Shown in pieces: positions 44,622-55,362 of a stretch of 64,000 bases of DNA. The position numbers were made by a program, and so were the translations under genes. The stretch spans positions 1,012,300 through 1,076,299 of the forward strand of contig CACRSC010000075.1 of the NCBI GenBank assembly GCA_902651635.1. Direction: 5' to 3'. The DNA comes from Mastigamoeba balamuthi (taxonomy: Eukaryota; Evosea; Mastigamoebida; Mastigamoebidae). A model generated the notes under the pieces. That model worked only from the letters and a program-made list of their open reading frames with translations. It was not told the origin of the DNA and did no database searches. Positions within the stretch are counted from its first letter, which is position 1; every line of letters begins with the position of its first letter.

Positions 44622-44986
44622 TTCCCCGAAGAATCTCTCTGGGCCGCACTGCCGCTTCGGGCGTTTCCTGAGAATCTGTGCAGAGTTGCAGCCCCGCCCA
44701 CCCGCTCTGAAACATCCCCAACGCCGCGCCGCCAGCGCGTCCGATGCCCCCCGCTGCCGGCCTGTGCATGCCACGAGCGCCGCACTGTGCGCGGAGCGCT
44801 CGCTTCGAAGCGCCAATTCGCCACAGGCGGCTTTCCAGTTTTCAAATGACCGTTGCCTGGTATGGAAACGCCCGCCCACCCTAATCGGGGCAGGAGAATT
44901 TGACAGTTGCCCCGAACAGGAGACGAAAACGGCAAGGGGCCCGAATCAACTGATGGCGTGTTTCTGGGGGGCAGGGGCAGGGCAGG

Positions 44987-47001
44987 TCAGATGGACCGGG
45001 GCCTGAGGGGCATGCAGAGGTTGTAGAAGTGGTCGCTGAGGAAGACCTCGTCGACCCTGCGCCAGGCGCACCAGCCGCCCTGCCGCACGCCCTGGGCGCT
45101 GTCGGAGCCCGTGTAGTGGGGGTCCAGGATCAGCAGCCTGGCGTCGCCCGTGCCCTCGGACCAGTCCACCCCCAGCAGCGTGTAGGCCAGCACCCCGCCC
45201 CCGATCATCACGGGGCTCCCCTCGCTCGCAAAGTGCGCCCGCAGCGCTCCGAGGTGGGCGCTGGCCTCGGAGCCGCTGCGCATGAAGAGGACCTTGCTCT
45301 GCACGCCCAGCTGCGAGTCGAGGCAGAGCGAGATCTCGATGGCGCCGATCCACTGGCGCGAGCCCACAAAGGTGGCCGGCTTGTCCCCCAGCGCGGCCAG
45401 GGTCTCCTGGATCTGGCGGTGCATGGGGACCGCGCGCGAGGTGTAGCCCGCGAGCAGCAGCCACGACCACAGCGTCTGCATGGACCTGTACGCGCAGCCC
45501 CAGCCCTTGTCGTCGATGTTGTCCTGCGTGTAGTGGTAGTAGTCGTACTGCAGGGCATTGCGGGGCGCGAATCAGTTGAGTGACGTGTCGCACCCCGCCC
45601 CGACGGGGGAGGCCAGCGCACGGAGCCTTGGACGAGGTAGACGCGGCCGTCGACGTTGCTCTGGGGGTCGGCGCCGAGGAGCGTGACGTGGACGTCGCGC
45701 ATGCGGCCGCCGGGGCCCGCGGCAGCGAGCTTCGGGGGCTTGGAGGGGTCGAGGGCCACGCGGGGGTGCACCGCCGGCATCGCCTCGGGCAGCATCAGCA
45801 GCCCGTGCACCGCGCGCCTCTCTGAGACGTCACAGTGCAGAGTCAATTGAGTTGCCAGATACACGGGGGAAATTGAGGCAAGTGGGGAGCAAATGAGAGC
45901 AAGTGCGAGCAGAGGGCACCTTGGACGGCGGCCTGCGAGTCGGCGAGGCGGGGCACGGAGCAGAGGGTGAGGGGGTGGGCCAGCTGCCGCGGCTGGTAGT
46001 GCAGCGCCTCGGCCCCCTCGCCCAGCGCCTGCAGCTGCCGCGCCTGCCGCGCCACGCCCTCGGCCACCAGCGCCGCCGCCCGCTCGGCGCTCTCCTCGCG
46101 CGCCACGTAGCACACCACGTCCACCCGCACGCGCGGCGGCGCGGCGCCCTCGGCCTGCAGGGCACAGGCAGCACAGGCGCGTCAGCGCATGCCCCGATGC
46201 GGGCAAAGGAATCCGCTTTTGCCCCCATGCGGTCAATGGGAATCCGCGTTTGCCTGATGCGGCAAAGCCTGCGCCGCGTCATCGGTGACGTGCCTGTGAC
46301 GTCGACGCGGTGAGGGGCGCCTCGCACGCGGCGCTGGCGGGCGCCGACGTGGCGGCGAGCAGCAGCGTGCAGTCGACGGGCAGCGGGGGCTCGCCCGCCC
46401 TGGCCCTGCGCGTGCCTTTGCCGCGGGCCGCCGCCGCCGCGGCCTCTGCGCAGAGGTCGCCGACGGCCCTCGCGCCACGTCGCATCGACGCCGACGCAGA
46501 CGTGGCGCACACCTCGGCGCCGACGGCCACCGCGCGCACCGAGGCGGCGAGGGCCCCGGGGTCGCCCGACGCGCGGGCGCGCAGCGCGCAGAAGGCGGGC
46601 CACCAGGCGCCCTCGCCGCCGTCGATGATGACGTCATATGACGTGTTATTGCGCGGGGCGGGGGGCGCGGAGGGGTCCTGGGGGACGGCGAGGGAGAGGG
46701 CGGCGTCGAGGAGGGCCAGGGGGGCGCAGAGGTCGGCGTCGTCGGCGTGACGTGGCGCAGGGGCGGGCCAGGCGAGGCCGAGGGGGGCGATGCCCGGGGG
46801 GAGCAGCGAGCGGGCGAGGTCGAGGGTCGCCGCTGACGTGGCGCGCGCGCAGCCGCAGACGACGGTGGCCGCGGGCGACCGCAGCCCCAGGAGCACCACG
46901 TAGGGGGCGGCCCCGCTGCTGCCGCTGGCGGGGGGGAACAGCGCGGCGCGTGCGCTGTCGAGCGCCTGGCGGGACACGGTGACGCCAGCCGTCGTCATCA
47001 T
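44987..47001 (-). CDS. UFSP2: Ufm1-specific protease 2 (peptidase C78)
   Basis: Cysteine protease that matures UFM1 and removes it from targets, acting at the ER in animals and plants. The ATG is at 47,001 (MMTTAGVTV) and the TGA at 44,989-44,987. The C-terminal catalytic domain (about 45,560-44,990) is unmistakable: YDYYHYTQDNIDDKGWGCAY with the catalytic Cys, KPATFVGSRQWIG, SPVMIGGGVLAYT, and LILDPHYTG with the Asp and His. The N-terminal part (47,001-45,900) is Ala-rich and weakly conserved, as usual for the family. At least four exons. One donor (GTGCGC) is fixed by the join LVQGS to YDYYHY, and the intron there carries CTCAACTGATTC about 24 nt before the acceptor. It shows that UFMylation exists in this organism. 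Confidence 0.93.
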
Positions 47002-47591
47002 CAGTAGCCTGCCTGGCGGTTACGTTGTTGCAAATATCGGAGGCGGGAGTATCTGGTTGAGCTGTTGGGTACAGCGATGGGTGCTCAGTTGTCCCTACCT
47101 GCTCGTGCGACCCGCCCCGCAGAACGCACTGGCAAGCTCTCGAGCACACGGGAGGAGCAGGCGGGCCGCCGGGAGGACACGCGCGACGCTGCGAAAGGTC
47201 CCATAAGGAGGGCAGTGGGGTGAAACGGGCTGTGTGGGGATGCTTGGGCCGGTGCAGTGCCCACTCAGCACTATCTGCTAGAAACACTAACCGACCACCC
47301 ACCGGTTTGAGGTTGTAAAACAGTGCTGACATCAATTCCTCTTTTTCCCTCGGTGGTGCGGTGTACGGCTAAGTACTCAATCTAAGGGTTGCTTGCTCTG
47401 TTGCTTGCTTGCTGCTTAAGGGGAAGGGAGGGAGGGAGTGCTTTTGTTCTGTTTCTGCTTTGGGGGTACTGTACTTTTTGCTTGGCTGGGATGCGTGTGT
47501 CTGTGTGGCTGCTGGCGGGCATTCCCGCCTGCCAGCCTGCCTCAGGTGTGCTGTCCGTTACTGTGCTTGCCACCACCAGGGTCGCTGCCCC
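47002..47591. other. Intergenic region between UFSP2 and the MST-like kinase
   Basis: The 590-bp spacer holds the UFSP2 promoter side. AATATCG at 47,033-47,039 (CGATATT on the gene strand) lies about 35 bp before the ATG and resembles the recurrent motif. Toward 47,400 it is the 3' flank of the kinase gene. No tRNA or other RNA was recognised. Confidence 0.4.
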
Positions 47592-49587
47592 TCAGTGTTG
47601 CGGCTGCTGCTGCTGTATCGCAGCGGCCGCCTGCTGCAGGGCTGCCACGGTGCCCGTGCCCGAGGCGCCGGCGCCGCTGGTGCTGCCGGGGGGCGTGCCA
47701 AAGTGCAGGCTGTTGCTGCCGCCAAAGAGCCCGAGGCCCGAGAACCTCTCGAAGACGGCTATCTGGCCGCGGTAGTTGCTGGCCTCGTTCGAGAGCTCTG
47801 TGTTCCTGCGCGTCAGCTCCTCCACGCGCCTCTCGAGCCCCGCGATCTTCTCGGCCATGCGGTCCCTCTCGGCCGTCAGCGCCGCGCACATGGCGCACCG
47901 GAACACCGACGTCCCCAGCGTCGACGTCCGCAGCGTCCCCGCCGTCAGCCCCTTGGGCCCCGCGCCCGCCGCCGCAGACGTGGCCCCGCCGAGGCTCGCG
48001 CGCGTGCTCGGGGGGCTGCCGGTGCCCGGGACGACGACGCGGGGGTCGACGACGAGCGAGCCGCGCGACTCGCTGCGCGGCATGGCGGCCTCTGCCTGCG
48101 CGAGCTCCTCGACGAGGGCCGCGAGCATCTCGCGGTTGTCGCCGGCGTTGGCGACAAAGGGGTGGCCCAGCAGCGCGGCCGACGAGGGGCGCTGGGCGGG
48201 GTCCTTGACCAGGCACGTCTCGATGAACGAGGCAAAGTCGGGGCTCCAGGCGCTGGGGTCGCGCAGGCGCGGCGGGGGGCTGTTGGGGATCATGAAGATG
48301 ACGCGCATGGGGTTGGCCTCGAAGTTGGGGGGCTCCAGCTCGGCGAGCTCGATGCAGGTGATGCCCAGCGACCAGACGTCTGCCGTCTGGTTGTGGCCCG
48401 TGTCCTGTATGACCTCGGGGCTCATCCAGTAGGGGCTCCCGATCATCGTGTGCCGCCGCGACGTCGTCTCGGTCAGCTGCCCCGCCACCCCGAAGTCCCC
48501 CACCTTGGCCACCCCCTCTGCGCTCAGCAGGATGTTCCCCGCCTTGATGTCTCGGTGTATCCGCTTGAGCGAGTGCACCTGCGCGGGCCCACAGGGCGGG
48601 GGGGGGAGAGAAAATCAAAATCAATTGACTGGGGCAGCAGGGCAGCAGCAGGGCAGCAGAGCAGGGAGCGGACGTATTTGAGGCCGAGGACGACGTCTCG
48701 GACGACGAGGGCGATCTCCTGCTCGCGGAGGGGCCGCCGGAGGGCCTTCATGATGTTGCGCATGCTCTTGCCGGCGCAGTACTCCATGACGAGCCACATC
48801 TCGGTGGGCCTCCTGCACCGCAGCAGCAGCAGGAGGGCAGGCGCCTGTGAGGAGGAGGGAGAGAGGGAGAGGGGGAGAGGGGCAGAGCAGAGGGAGGGGC
48901 GCACGTGAACCAGGAGAAGAGGCGGACGATGTGGGGGTGCACAATGTCCTTCATGAAGCCTATCTCCTTGGTGATGGGCTCCGGGTTGTCGTCCATCGCA
49001 ATCTGCCCCACACCACACAGCACACCACACAGAGCACAGCAGCAGCCGCAGCAGCGCCACCACCACCACGTGTGAGGCACAGCAGCGGGCAGGGCGTCTC
49101 CTGGTGCGTAATTCCAGAGAGAGAGAGAGAGAGGAGGGCAAAGGAGGGCGAGCACAGCAGCAGAGATGTGGCGTGTGGCATGTGCTGGGGTGTGTGGGTG
49201 GGTGTGTGCGATGTGGCGTGTGGCCTCTGCTGTGCTGCTCAGAGGAGGCGGGGCAGAGAGGGAGGGGCACCTTCTTGATGGCGACGACCATGCCCGACGG
49301 CCTGTGCACAGCCCTCCAGACAGCGCCAAAGGAGCCCTCCCCTGCGCCGCGTCCACGCCCAGCATCCCAGCAACCCAGCAGAGCAGCACAACAACAACAG
49401 CAGCCACAGCGACGCGACAGCAGGCACAGCAAGCAACCACCCCTGTCAGCAGGCGCAGAGGCAGAGGCAGAGGACGCGGGGATGCCGGGGGGTGGAGGGG
49501 GAGCAGCGGACCGAGCTTCTCGTGGAGGTCAAAGTCGTCGGGGCACTCGAAGAGGGGCAGGGGCGCCCCCTGCTGCTCCGTCGCCAT
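47592..49587 (-). CDS. STE20-group kinase of the MST/Hippo type
   Basis: Begins MATEQQG at 49,587 and stops at 47,592. The kinase domain is complete across about six exons: EGSFGAVWRAV, VVAIKKV with the ATP-binding Lys, HRDIKAGN, VGDFG, GSPYWMSPEVIQ, then ADVWSLGITCIELAE and VIFMIPNSPPP, a run typical of MST1/2 and Dictyostelium Krs1. The C-terminus has a Gly/Ser linker, a coiled coil (CAALTAERDRMAEKIAGLER and onward) and a Gln-rich end. I do not recognise a SARAH domain. Donors GTCCGC and GTGCGC are set by kinase homology; the intron after LGLKY contains GTCAATTGATTTTG. It is likely a cytosolic Ser/Thr kinase in growth, polarity or cytoskeletal control. Confidence 0.88.
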
Positions 49588-50012
49588 CGCCCGCTCTGCT
49601 CCCTCTGCTCCCTCTGCTGCTCTCTCTCGCCGTGCGTCGCGCGCTGCTGCGTCGGGGGCTGCTGCGGGGACCGCGCTGCCGCTGTGGCAAATAGCGCCTC
49701 GTGTGGGGGAAAAGAGAGCACAAAAAGAGGAAGATATCCCGATCTGCCCCCCCATGAATAATATCTCGTCCGACAGAAACCAACCAAACACACCCGCCCC
49801 CCGCCCCGCGCATTTCGCGAAATGCGACTTGTCGACCCGATTTATTCCTCCATAGTCGATATTTGTCAGTTGTGTCCGAAGATATGTGTATCTTCCCAGC
49901 TGAGAAAGCAGGACTCCGCTCCACAACGGAATCAAACGCAGCAGCTACGAGCCGCCTTGACCCCTCGGCCACCACTCACGTTCTTATATGCTCGTTTGGA
50001 GTTCCTGAGTTG
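49588..50012. other. Intergenic region upstream of the MST-like kinase
   Basis: Carries AGATATT on the minus strand at 49,766-49,760, about 170 bp before the kinase ATG, next to GGGGGGCAGAT and a second GATATC. This matches the elements upstream of C1D. The rest is the 3' flank of the neurochondrin-like gene. Confidence 0.45.
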
Positions 50013-52254
50013 CTAAACCGACAGTGCGACGGCACGTGCCCGGGGGTTCTCACTCGCCAGCCGCGCCAGGACCCTCGCAGCCTCGGCCGCCGTCTCCCTG
50101 TCGTCGCCCTCGGCGCCGCCGCGCGCCACCCCCGCGAGCATCCGCGCCATGGCCTCTGCCGCCGCGTCGTCCCTGGCCACCACCGCAGCGACCCCTCCGC
50201 ACGCTGCACGAGAGAGCGGAGCCAATAAAAACCACGCGGGGGCTCAGAATCAATTGATTTGGGCCCCCAGCACCCGCGCACCTGCGACCGACGACGCGAC
50301 GAGGTCCGCGACCGAGTCCCACGCGCGCCTGGCGGCGTGGCACGCGCGCACGCACTCGCAGGCAGCGGCGGCCGCGCGGGCGACTGTCTCGTGCGACGCG
50401 TCCAGCGCGGGCGCAGCGCAGGCGAGCAGCATCGCCAGCGCCGCCTGGGCGCACACGTACGCGAGCTCGTCGGCGGCCGCGGCGTCCTGCGCGGGCGCGG
50501 GGGCCTCGAGGGCGTCGAGCAGCGCGGAAGAGGCCGAGGCCAGCGCTGCCAGGGCGGCGCCGCCCGCGTCGAGGGGCCCCAGGGCAGCGGCGCGTGCGCA
50601 GCAGCCGGGCGTCATGAGCAGCTGCAGGAGCAGGCAGAGGCAGCCCGACAGCCGCGACGACGGCAGGGGGGCGCAGCAGCCCGCGCGGGCGGCCCGGGCG
50701 AGGGCGGCGGCCTCGGGGGCGGCCGAGTGGGCGAGGGCGGCGGCGAGGAGCTGCAGGGCGCCGCAGTCGGCGAGGCGGAGGGCGCCGCTGGGCTCTGCGG
50801 CGACGTTGCTGAGGCCGGGGAGCACGAGGTCGAGGGCGGGGCGGTGCGCGCGCAGGGCGCAGAGGACTGCGGGCAGCGCCTCGCAGAGCTCCTCGCGGAG
50901 GTCGTCGGGCTCGCAGGCGGCCCAGGCGCCCACGAGGCGCAGGCAGGCGAGCAGCGGTGCCCCGGGGGCAGCCGCTGGGGCCGCTGGGGCCTCGGGGGCC
51001 TCGGGGCCCGCGTGCTTGAGGACGTAGCCGATGGCGTCGTAGACGGCGCCGCGCAGGGCCGAGCGCAGGGCCAGCAGCGACTCGCAGGGCAGGGCGGACC
51101 ACGGCGCGTCCTCTGCGGCCCCTGTGCCCTCGAGGGCCGCCTCGAGCACGCCGAACGCGGCCGCGATGGTCCTCGTCTGCCTGCGCGGGCGAGAGAGCGG
51201 GAGAGAGCGCGTGAGTCCGCAGGGGGCCGGGGGGGCGGTGGGCAGCGCACAGGTCGCTCTCCTCGAGGCCGCGCGTCTCGAGCAGCACGCGCACCTCCAC
51301 AGAGGCCAGCGACGCCATCAGCGCCGCCAGGGCGTGCGGCGGCGGCAGCGCAGGCAGGGGCGCGCCCTCGGGACCCTCGGGACCCTCGGGACCCTCGGCG
51401 GGGGCGAGGAGGCGCTGGGGCCACGGGGCGACGGCCCACGCGGGGCCGCGGAGGCGCAGCATCGCGGCGGCGACCTCGAGGGCCGCGCAGCGCTGCTCGG
51501 GGCCGAGGCGCGCGCTGAGCACCGCCGCCAGCGCCGCCCGCGCGTCGTCGTGCCACTCGGCGGCCGCGGGCGCCGGCAGCGCGGGGGCGGCGCCGCAGAG
51601 CGCGGGGGCGATGCGCGCGAGGGCTGCGAGGAGGTCGAACTTGGAGGGGTCCTGCGCAGCCCGCATGCGCGCGCACAGCGCCGGCAGCGCGTGGCGCTCG
51701 GCCGCCGGCGCGTCGGCGGCGGCCACGGCGCAGAGCAGCGCGAGCGCGTGCTGGCGGACGGCCGCGGAGCAGCCGGCGGCGGCGGCGCGGAGGGCCAGGG
51801 CGCGGGCAAGGCGCTCGGGGCCGGCGCAGCGGAGGAGCTGCGCGGCGGGCAGGGAGCCGAGGACGCGGAGGGCGTCGGCGGCCTCGCTGTCCGAGCGGGC
51901 GTCGGCAAGGGCGTCGGCGACAAGGGGGCACAGGGGCGCCGCGCGCGGGGGCACGCAGGGGTCCGAGCAGAGGGCCGAGAGCACGCAGACCGCGAGCTCG
52001 CGGAACGAGGGCGACTGGGACTGGGGCTGCGCCGCAGGAGGCGTGCGCAGGAGCCGTGCAAAAAACTGAGGGCCTGTCGCTTCAAAGGCGGCGCCCAGCA
52101 CAACAACAACGCCGCCACTCGCGGGCGATTCGGGTGCACTCGGTGCGGGTGTCGGCGGCTGCGCGTGCCGCTGCAGCGTGCGGGCCAGCAGCAGCAGCCC
52201 CGCCAGCTTGTGGTCGTCGCTGCCGCCCCGCAGAAGCGACAGCGCCCCCTCCAT
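50013..52254 (-). CDS. Neurochondrin-like helical-repeat protein
   Basis: Three exons (roughly 52,254-51,246; 51,180-50,285; 50,206-50,013), about 700 aa, starting MEGALSLLRGG. The N-terminus reads DDHKLAGLLLLARTL and FFARLL then LAVCVLSALCSDP, matching the opening ARM-like repeats of the neurochondrin family. The rest is a long array of Ala/Leu-rich helices with no TM segment. Neurochondrins are cytosolic scaffolds in animals; their role in protists is unknown. A Gly-Pro-Glu triplet run (EGPEGPEGPEG) lies in exon 1. The last intron has donor GTGCGC and AATCAATTGATTCTG. It starts 101 bp from the divergent ankyrin gene. Confidence 0.72.
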
Positions 52255-52355
52255 CTCTGCTAATTTTCCGAGTGATGATGTCACGCGCCCAGAGAGATTT
52301 CCGGGGGCGCCCTGCAAATCTGCGGAACAGCACAACAAACAGAACCCGCGGACAA
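52255..52355. promoter_or_regulatory. Bidirectional promoter between the neurochondrin-like and ankyrin genes
   Basis: Only 101 bp separate two divergent ATGs. It contains a CRE-like TGATGTCACG and an AGAGATTTCC element distantly like the AGATATT motif; no TATA box is visible. Confidence 0.5.
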
Positions 52356-53222
52356 ATGGCCGAGCCTCCCCCGTCTCCCGCGAGGTCCCGCGCTCCCGCG
52401 GGCGCCCCCGCGGACCCCTACTCTCGGCTGTGCGCCGCGTGCGCCGCGGGGAACGTGCCGCTTGCTGCGCGGCTGCTCTCCGCGGGCGTCCCCGCGAGCG
52501 TCGACTGCGCCGACCCGCGGGACCCCGCGGAGGTCGCCCGGCACGACACGCCGCTCTGCGCTGCGCTGCGGGCCGGCGCAGACGAGTCCGCGCGGCTCCT
52601 GCTCGAGTGCGGCGCGAGCTGCGAGCACCTGGGGCGGTCGCCGAGCCTCCGCGGGGTCTGCACGCCGCTGGGCGTCTGCGCAGACGCCGGGAACCTCGCG
52701 GGCGCCCGCGCGCTGCTCGACGCCGGCGCGGACCCCAACGCCGAGACGCTGCTGACCGACTACAACGACGGCTGCACGTCGCCGCTCTACGTGGCCGCCG
52801 TGCAGGGGCGCGCTGCGATGCTGCGGGCGCTCGCGGACCGCGGGGCCACCGTAGGCGCCAACCGCGCGCTGCGCGCCGTCTGCGCGGCCCCCGAGGGCAC
52901 GCGGGGCGTCGTCCAGGCGCTGCTCGACGCCGGCGCGGACCCCGACGCCGCCAGCCGCGGCTGCAGCGCGCTCGAGGTCGCCGCCGAGTACGCGGCCCCC
53001 GACGTCGTGGCGCTGCTGCTCGCGCGGGGCGCCGACCCCAACAGCCGCGGCCACCGCGGGACCCCGCTGCAGCGCGCCTGCAGGCGCAGGGTCGGCGCCT
53101 GGGTCGTCGCCGGCCTCCTCGTCCGCTCGGGCGCCGTCCTCTGCGAGCGCGACGCCGCCGCGCTGCCCTCGGGGCTCGCCGCCTACCTGCGCGGGCTCCG
53201 CAACGACAACAGCGGCCCCTGA
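52356..53222 (+). CDS. Ankyrin-repeat protein
   Basis: Single exon, 288 aa, ATG at 52,356. At least six ankyrin repeats can be traced from residue 20 to 270, with signatures such as TPLCAALRAGADESARLLLE, ARALLDAGADPNAE, SPLYVAAVQGRAAMLRALAD, VQALLDAGADPDAA and LLARGADPNSRGHRGTPLQ. No catalytic or membrane domain accompanies them, so it is probably a cytosolic protein-interaction adaptor. The stop lies 66 bp from the convergent stop of the next gene. Confidence 0.9.
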   Translation: MAEPPPSPARSRAPAGAPADPYSRLCAACAAGNVPLAARLLSAGVPASVDCADPRDPAEVARHDTPLCAALRAGADESARLLLECGASCEHLGRSPSLRGVCTPLGVCADAGNLAGARALLDAGADPNAETLLTDYNDGCTSPLYVAAVQGRAAMLRALADRGATVGANRALRAVCAAPEGTRGVVQALLDAGADPDAASRGCSALEVAAEYAAPDVVALLLARGADPNSRGHRGTPLQRACRRRVGAWVVAGLLVRSGAVLCERDAAALPSGLAAYLRGLRNDNSGP

Positions 53223-53288
53223 GAGTGTGTGAGTGTGAGAGAGAGCTCCCCGCCGAGTGAATGGGTCCAGCAGCTCTGGGCATGTCGT

Positions 53289-54724
53289 TTATTGCATCCT
53301 GTTGGTGGCGCAGCTGTTGGCCATGTCGGTGGCGATGAGCACCAGGTCGGGGGCGAGCATCTCGGCGGCGGGGTCGATGACGGGGAAGGGCGTCACGCGG
53401 CTGAGGTCCTCGGGCGGCGCGCTCTGGCGCAAAAAGTCTGCGAGCTGCACGAGGGCGTCGCGGAGCCCCTGCTGCGCCCTCCCCTCGAGCTTGAGCGCGA
53501 GCCTCCGCAGCACGCGCTGGTTCTTGACGTAGAGCACCACGGGCTCCTGCGGCACCCTGCCGTGGCCCCCCCCCGCTGGCATTCAGGCGGCATGGGGGGC
53601 AGATCAATTGAGTGGGGGGACGCACGACGAGTAGAGCAGAGGGAAGGAGCGCTCCCAGGCGGCCAGGGAGGCGACGACGGCCTGCGAGAGGACGCGCTGG
53701 GAGGCCCGCGTGATGGGGTCGGCCTCGAGGGCGTCGGAGAAGGCCGCGCGGACGCGCTCGAAGCGCTGGGCGAGGAAGGGGTCGCAGCGGCCCACGCCCG
53801 CGCGGGTGTCCTCGAGCATGAGCTCCTGGAAGACGACGTAGGCCTCGGCGAGGGCGCTGGCGGCCTCGAGGTCGCCCTCGGCGTAGACGGTGCCCGGGGG
53901 CAGGCTGCGGTAGACGCGGTCCCACGTGTACCTGCATGCGGCCGCCGTGGCCGTCGCCGAGAGCTCGCGCTGGAGCTCGCGGGCGGCGGCGTCGCGGAGG
54001 GCGCCCAGGTGGGAGGTGTAGGGCTGCAGGGCCTCGGGGCTCGTGAGCACCTCCCACACGTGCTCGAGGACGCACTGGCACCACTGGGGCAACGCACACA
54101 CACACACACACAGACAGAGAGGCAGGCAGGGGCAGAGTCAATTGACTTGGGGACACGCGCGAGGCGGGAGGAGGCCACCGTGAACAGGGAGATGGCGTCG
54201 AGCCTCTCGAGCAGCACGGCGTAGTCGAGCCTCTTCCTCCTCACTGGGGCCCCCGTCGCGCCGTCAGTGTGTGACGCGCACCGCAGATATTCCGGAGACG
54301 CAGCGCACCCCATATCTGCGGCGCGTAAATCCCCATCAGTGACGCGGCGTGACGCGACGTGGCGTGGCGTCAGGGGGGGGAGGGAGGGAGGGCGGACGTC
54401 GATGCGGGTGATGACCGAGGGCGGGAGGCCGTGGTCGACGAGGAGGGCGCGGACGGCGTCGGCGAGGGCGGCGAGGGCGGAGCGAGCGGGGGAGGGGAGC
54501 CAGGGGGCGCCCGAGGCGGCGGCCGAGTGGGCAGCGTCGTGGGCGAGGGAGGCGAGGGCGAGGTAGGCCAGCACGAGGGCGCGGTCCCTGGGCGCTGCCC
54601 CGGCGCTGTGGGCCCCCACGACCCCCTCGCAGTAGGCGTGGCGCGCCAGGTACTGCGCCAGGGCCTCCCCCTCGCTCCACTGGGCGCTCTGGGCGCTCTG
54701 GGCACTCTGGGCGCTGCGCAGCAT
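53289..54724 (-). CDS. Unrecognised multi-exon gene
   Basis: Coding character is clear in four segments. 54,724-54,410 begins MLRSAQSAQ and continues LARHAYCEGVVGAHSAG; 54,255-54,180 reads RRKRLDYAVLLERLDAISLF; 54,085-53,640 reads CQCVLEHVWEVLTSPEALQP and AYVVFQELMLEDTRAG; 53,570-53,289 reads VVLYVKNQRVLRRLALKL and ends NSCATNRMQ. It looks helical and soluble. I cannot name a family. Two internal introns carry TCAATTGA-type elements (53,605; 54,137), supporting expression. The join between the first two segments is unclear. An ATG at 54,313 would give MGCAAS, a possible N-myristoylation/palmitoylation start, so the first segment might belong to a separate or alternative transcript. Confidence 0.6.
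54285..54319. promoter_or_regulatory. Paired AGATAT motifs inside the unrecognised gene
   Basis: AGATATT at 54,285-54,291 (plus) and CGCAGATAT on the minus strand at 54,321-54,313 flank the possible internal ATG at 54,313. Their placement would fit an internal promoter. Confidence 0.3.
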
Positions 54725-54985
54725 GGCCTCCGTGCGGTGCGGGTATCACGCAGATTCACAGGTCTCGCGGGTAGTGAATCTCCTGCTGGGGTTGCAGTTA
54801 TCAAAGGGTTATCAAGGGTGCCCAAGCGGCACGGCGGGGCGCAGGGGCCACAGGGCACGAGAAGAGAGGCTGCATTGTGTGGCTCTGTGCGTTGTTGTTG
54901 TTGCTGCTGCTGCGTTGGTGTGGCTCTGTGTTGCGCTGTGTGCTCTGAACTTGGAGGGCCTTGACCCCCATGGCTGCGCTGCGGG

Positions 54986-55324
54986 CTACTGGCTGCCGCA
55001 CTCGCTCGAGAGGCCTGCCACTGCGTGGCCGCTCTCGCTGTGCAGGGGCCCATCCTGCGCCACCACGACGACCTCTGACTGCTCGGGCTCCTCGTCCTCC
55101 CACGCCGACTGCTGCTGCTGCTGGTGCAGGTGCCTCTGGCTGCTGCTGGCTGCCGACGGCGTCGTCCTGTGCTGCCCCCTGGGCGCCACGGGGTCCGCGG
55201 GGGCCCGCCCGTACTCGGAGGGCTCCGCCAGGGAGCGCTGCTGCGGCGCCAGGGCCTTGGCCTTGGCCTCGCGCTCGGCCTCGCCCTGCCGGTACCCCTC
55301 GATGGCGTTCCACTCGGACACCCC

Positions 55325-55362
<38 letters not shown>

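Noticed and set aside
50050-54156. Very long minus-strand frame of 1368 codons
   Set aside because: Its Arg/Pro/Ala-rich translation runs through exons of two genes in the wrong frame; an effect of high GC content.
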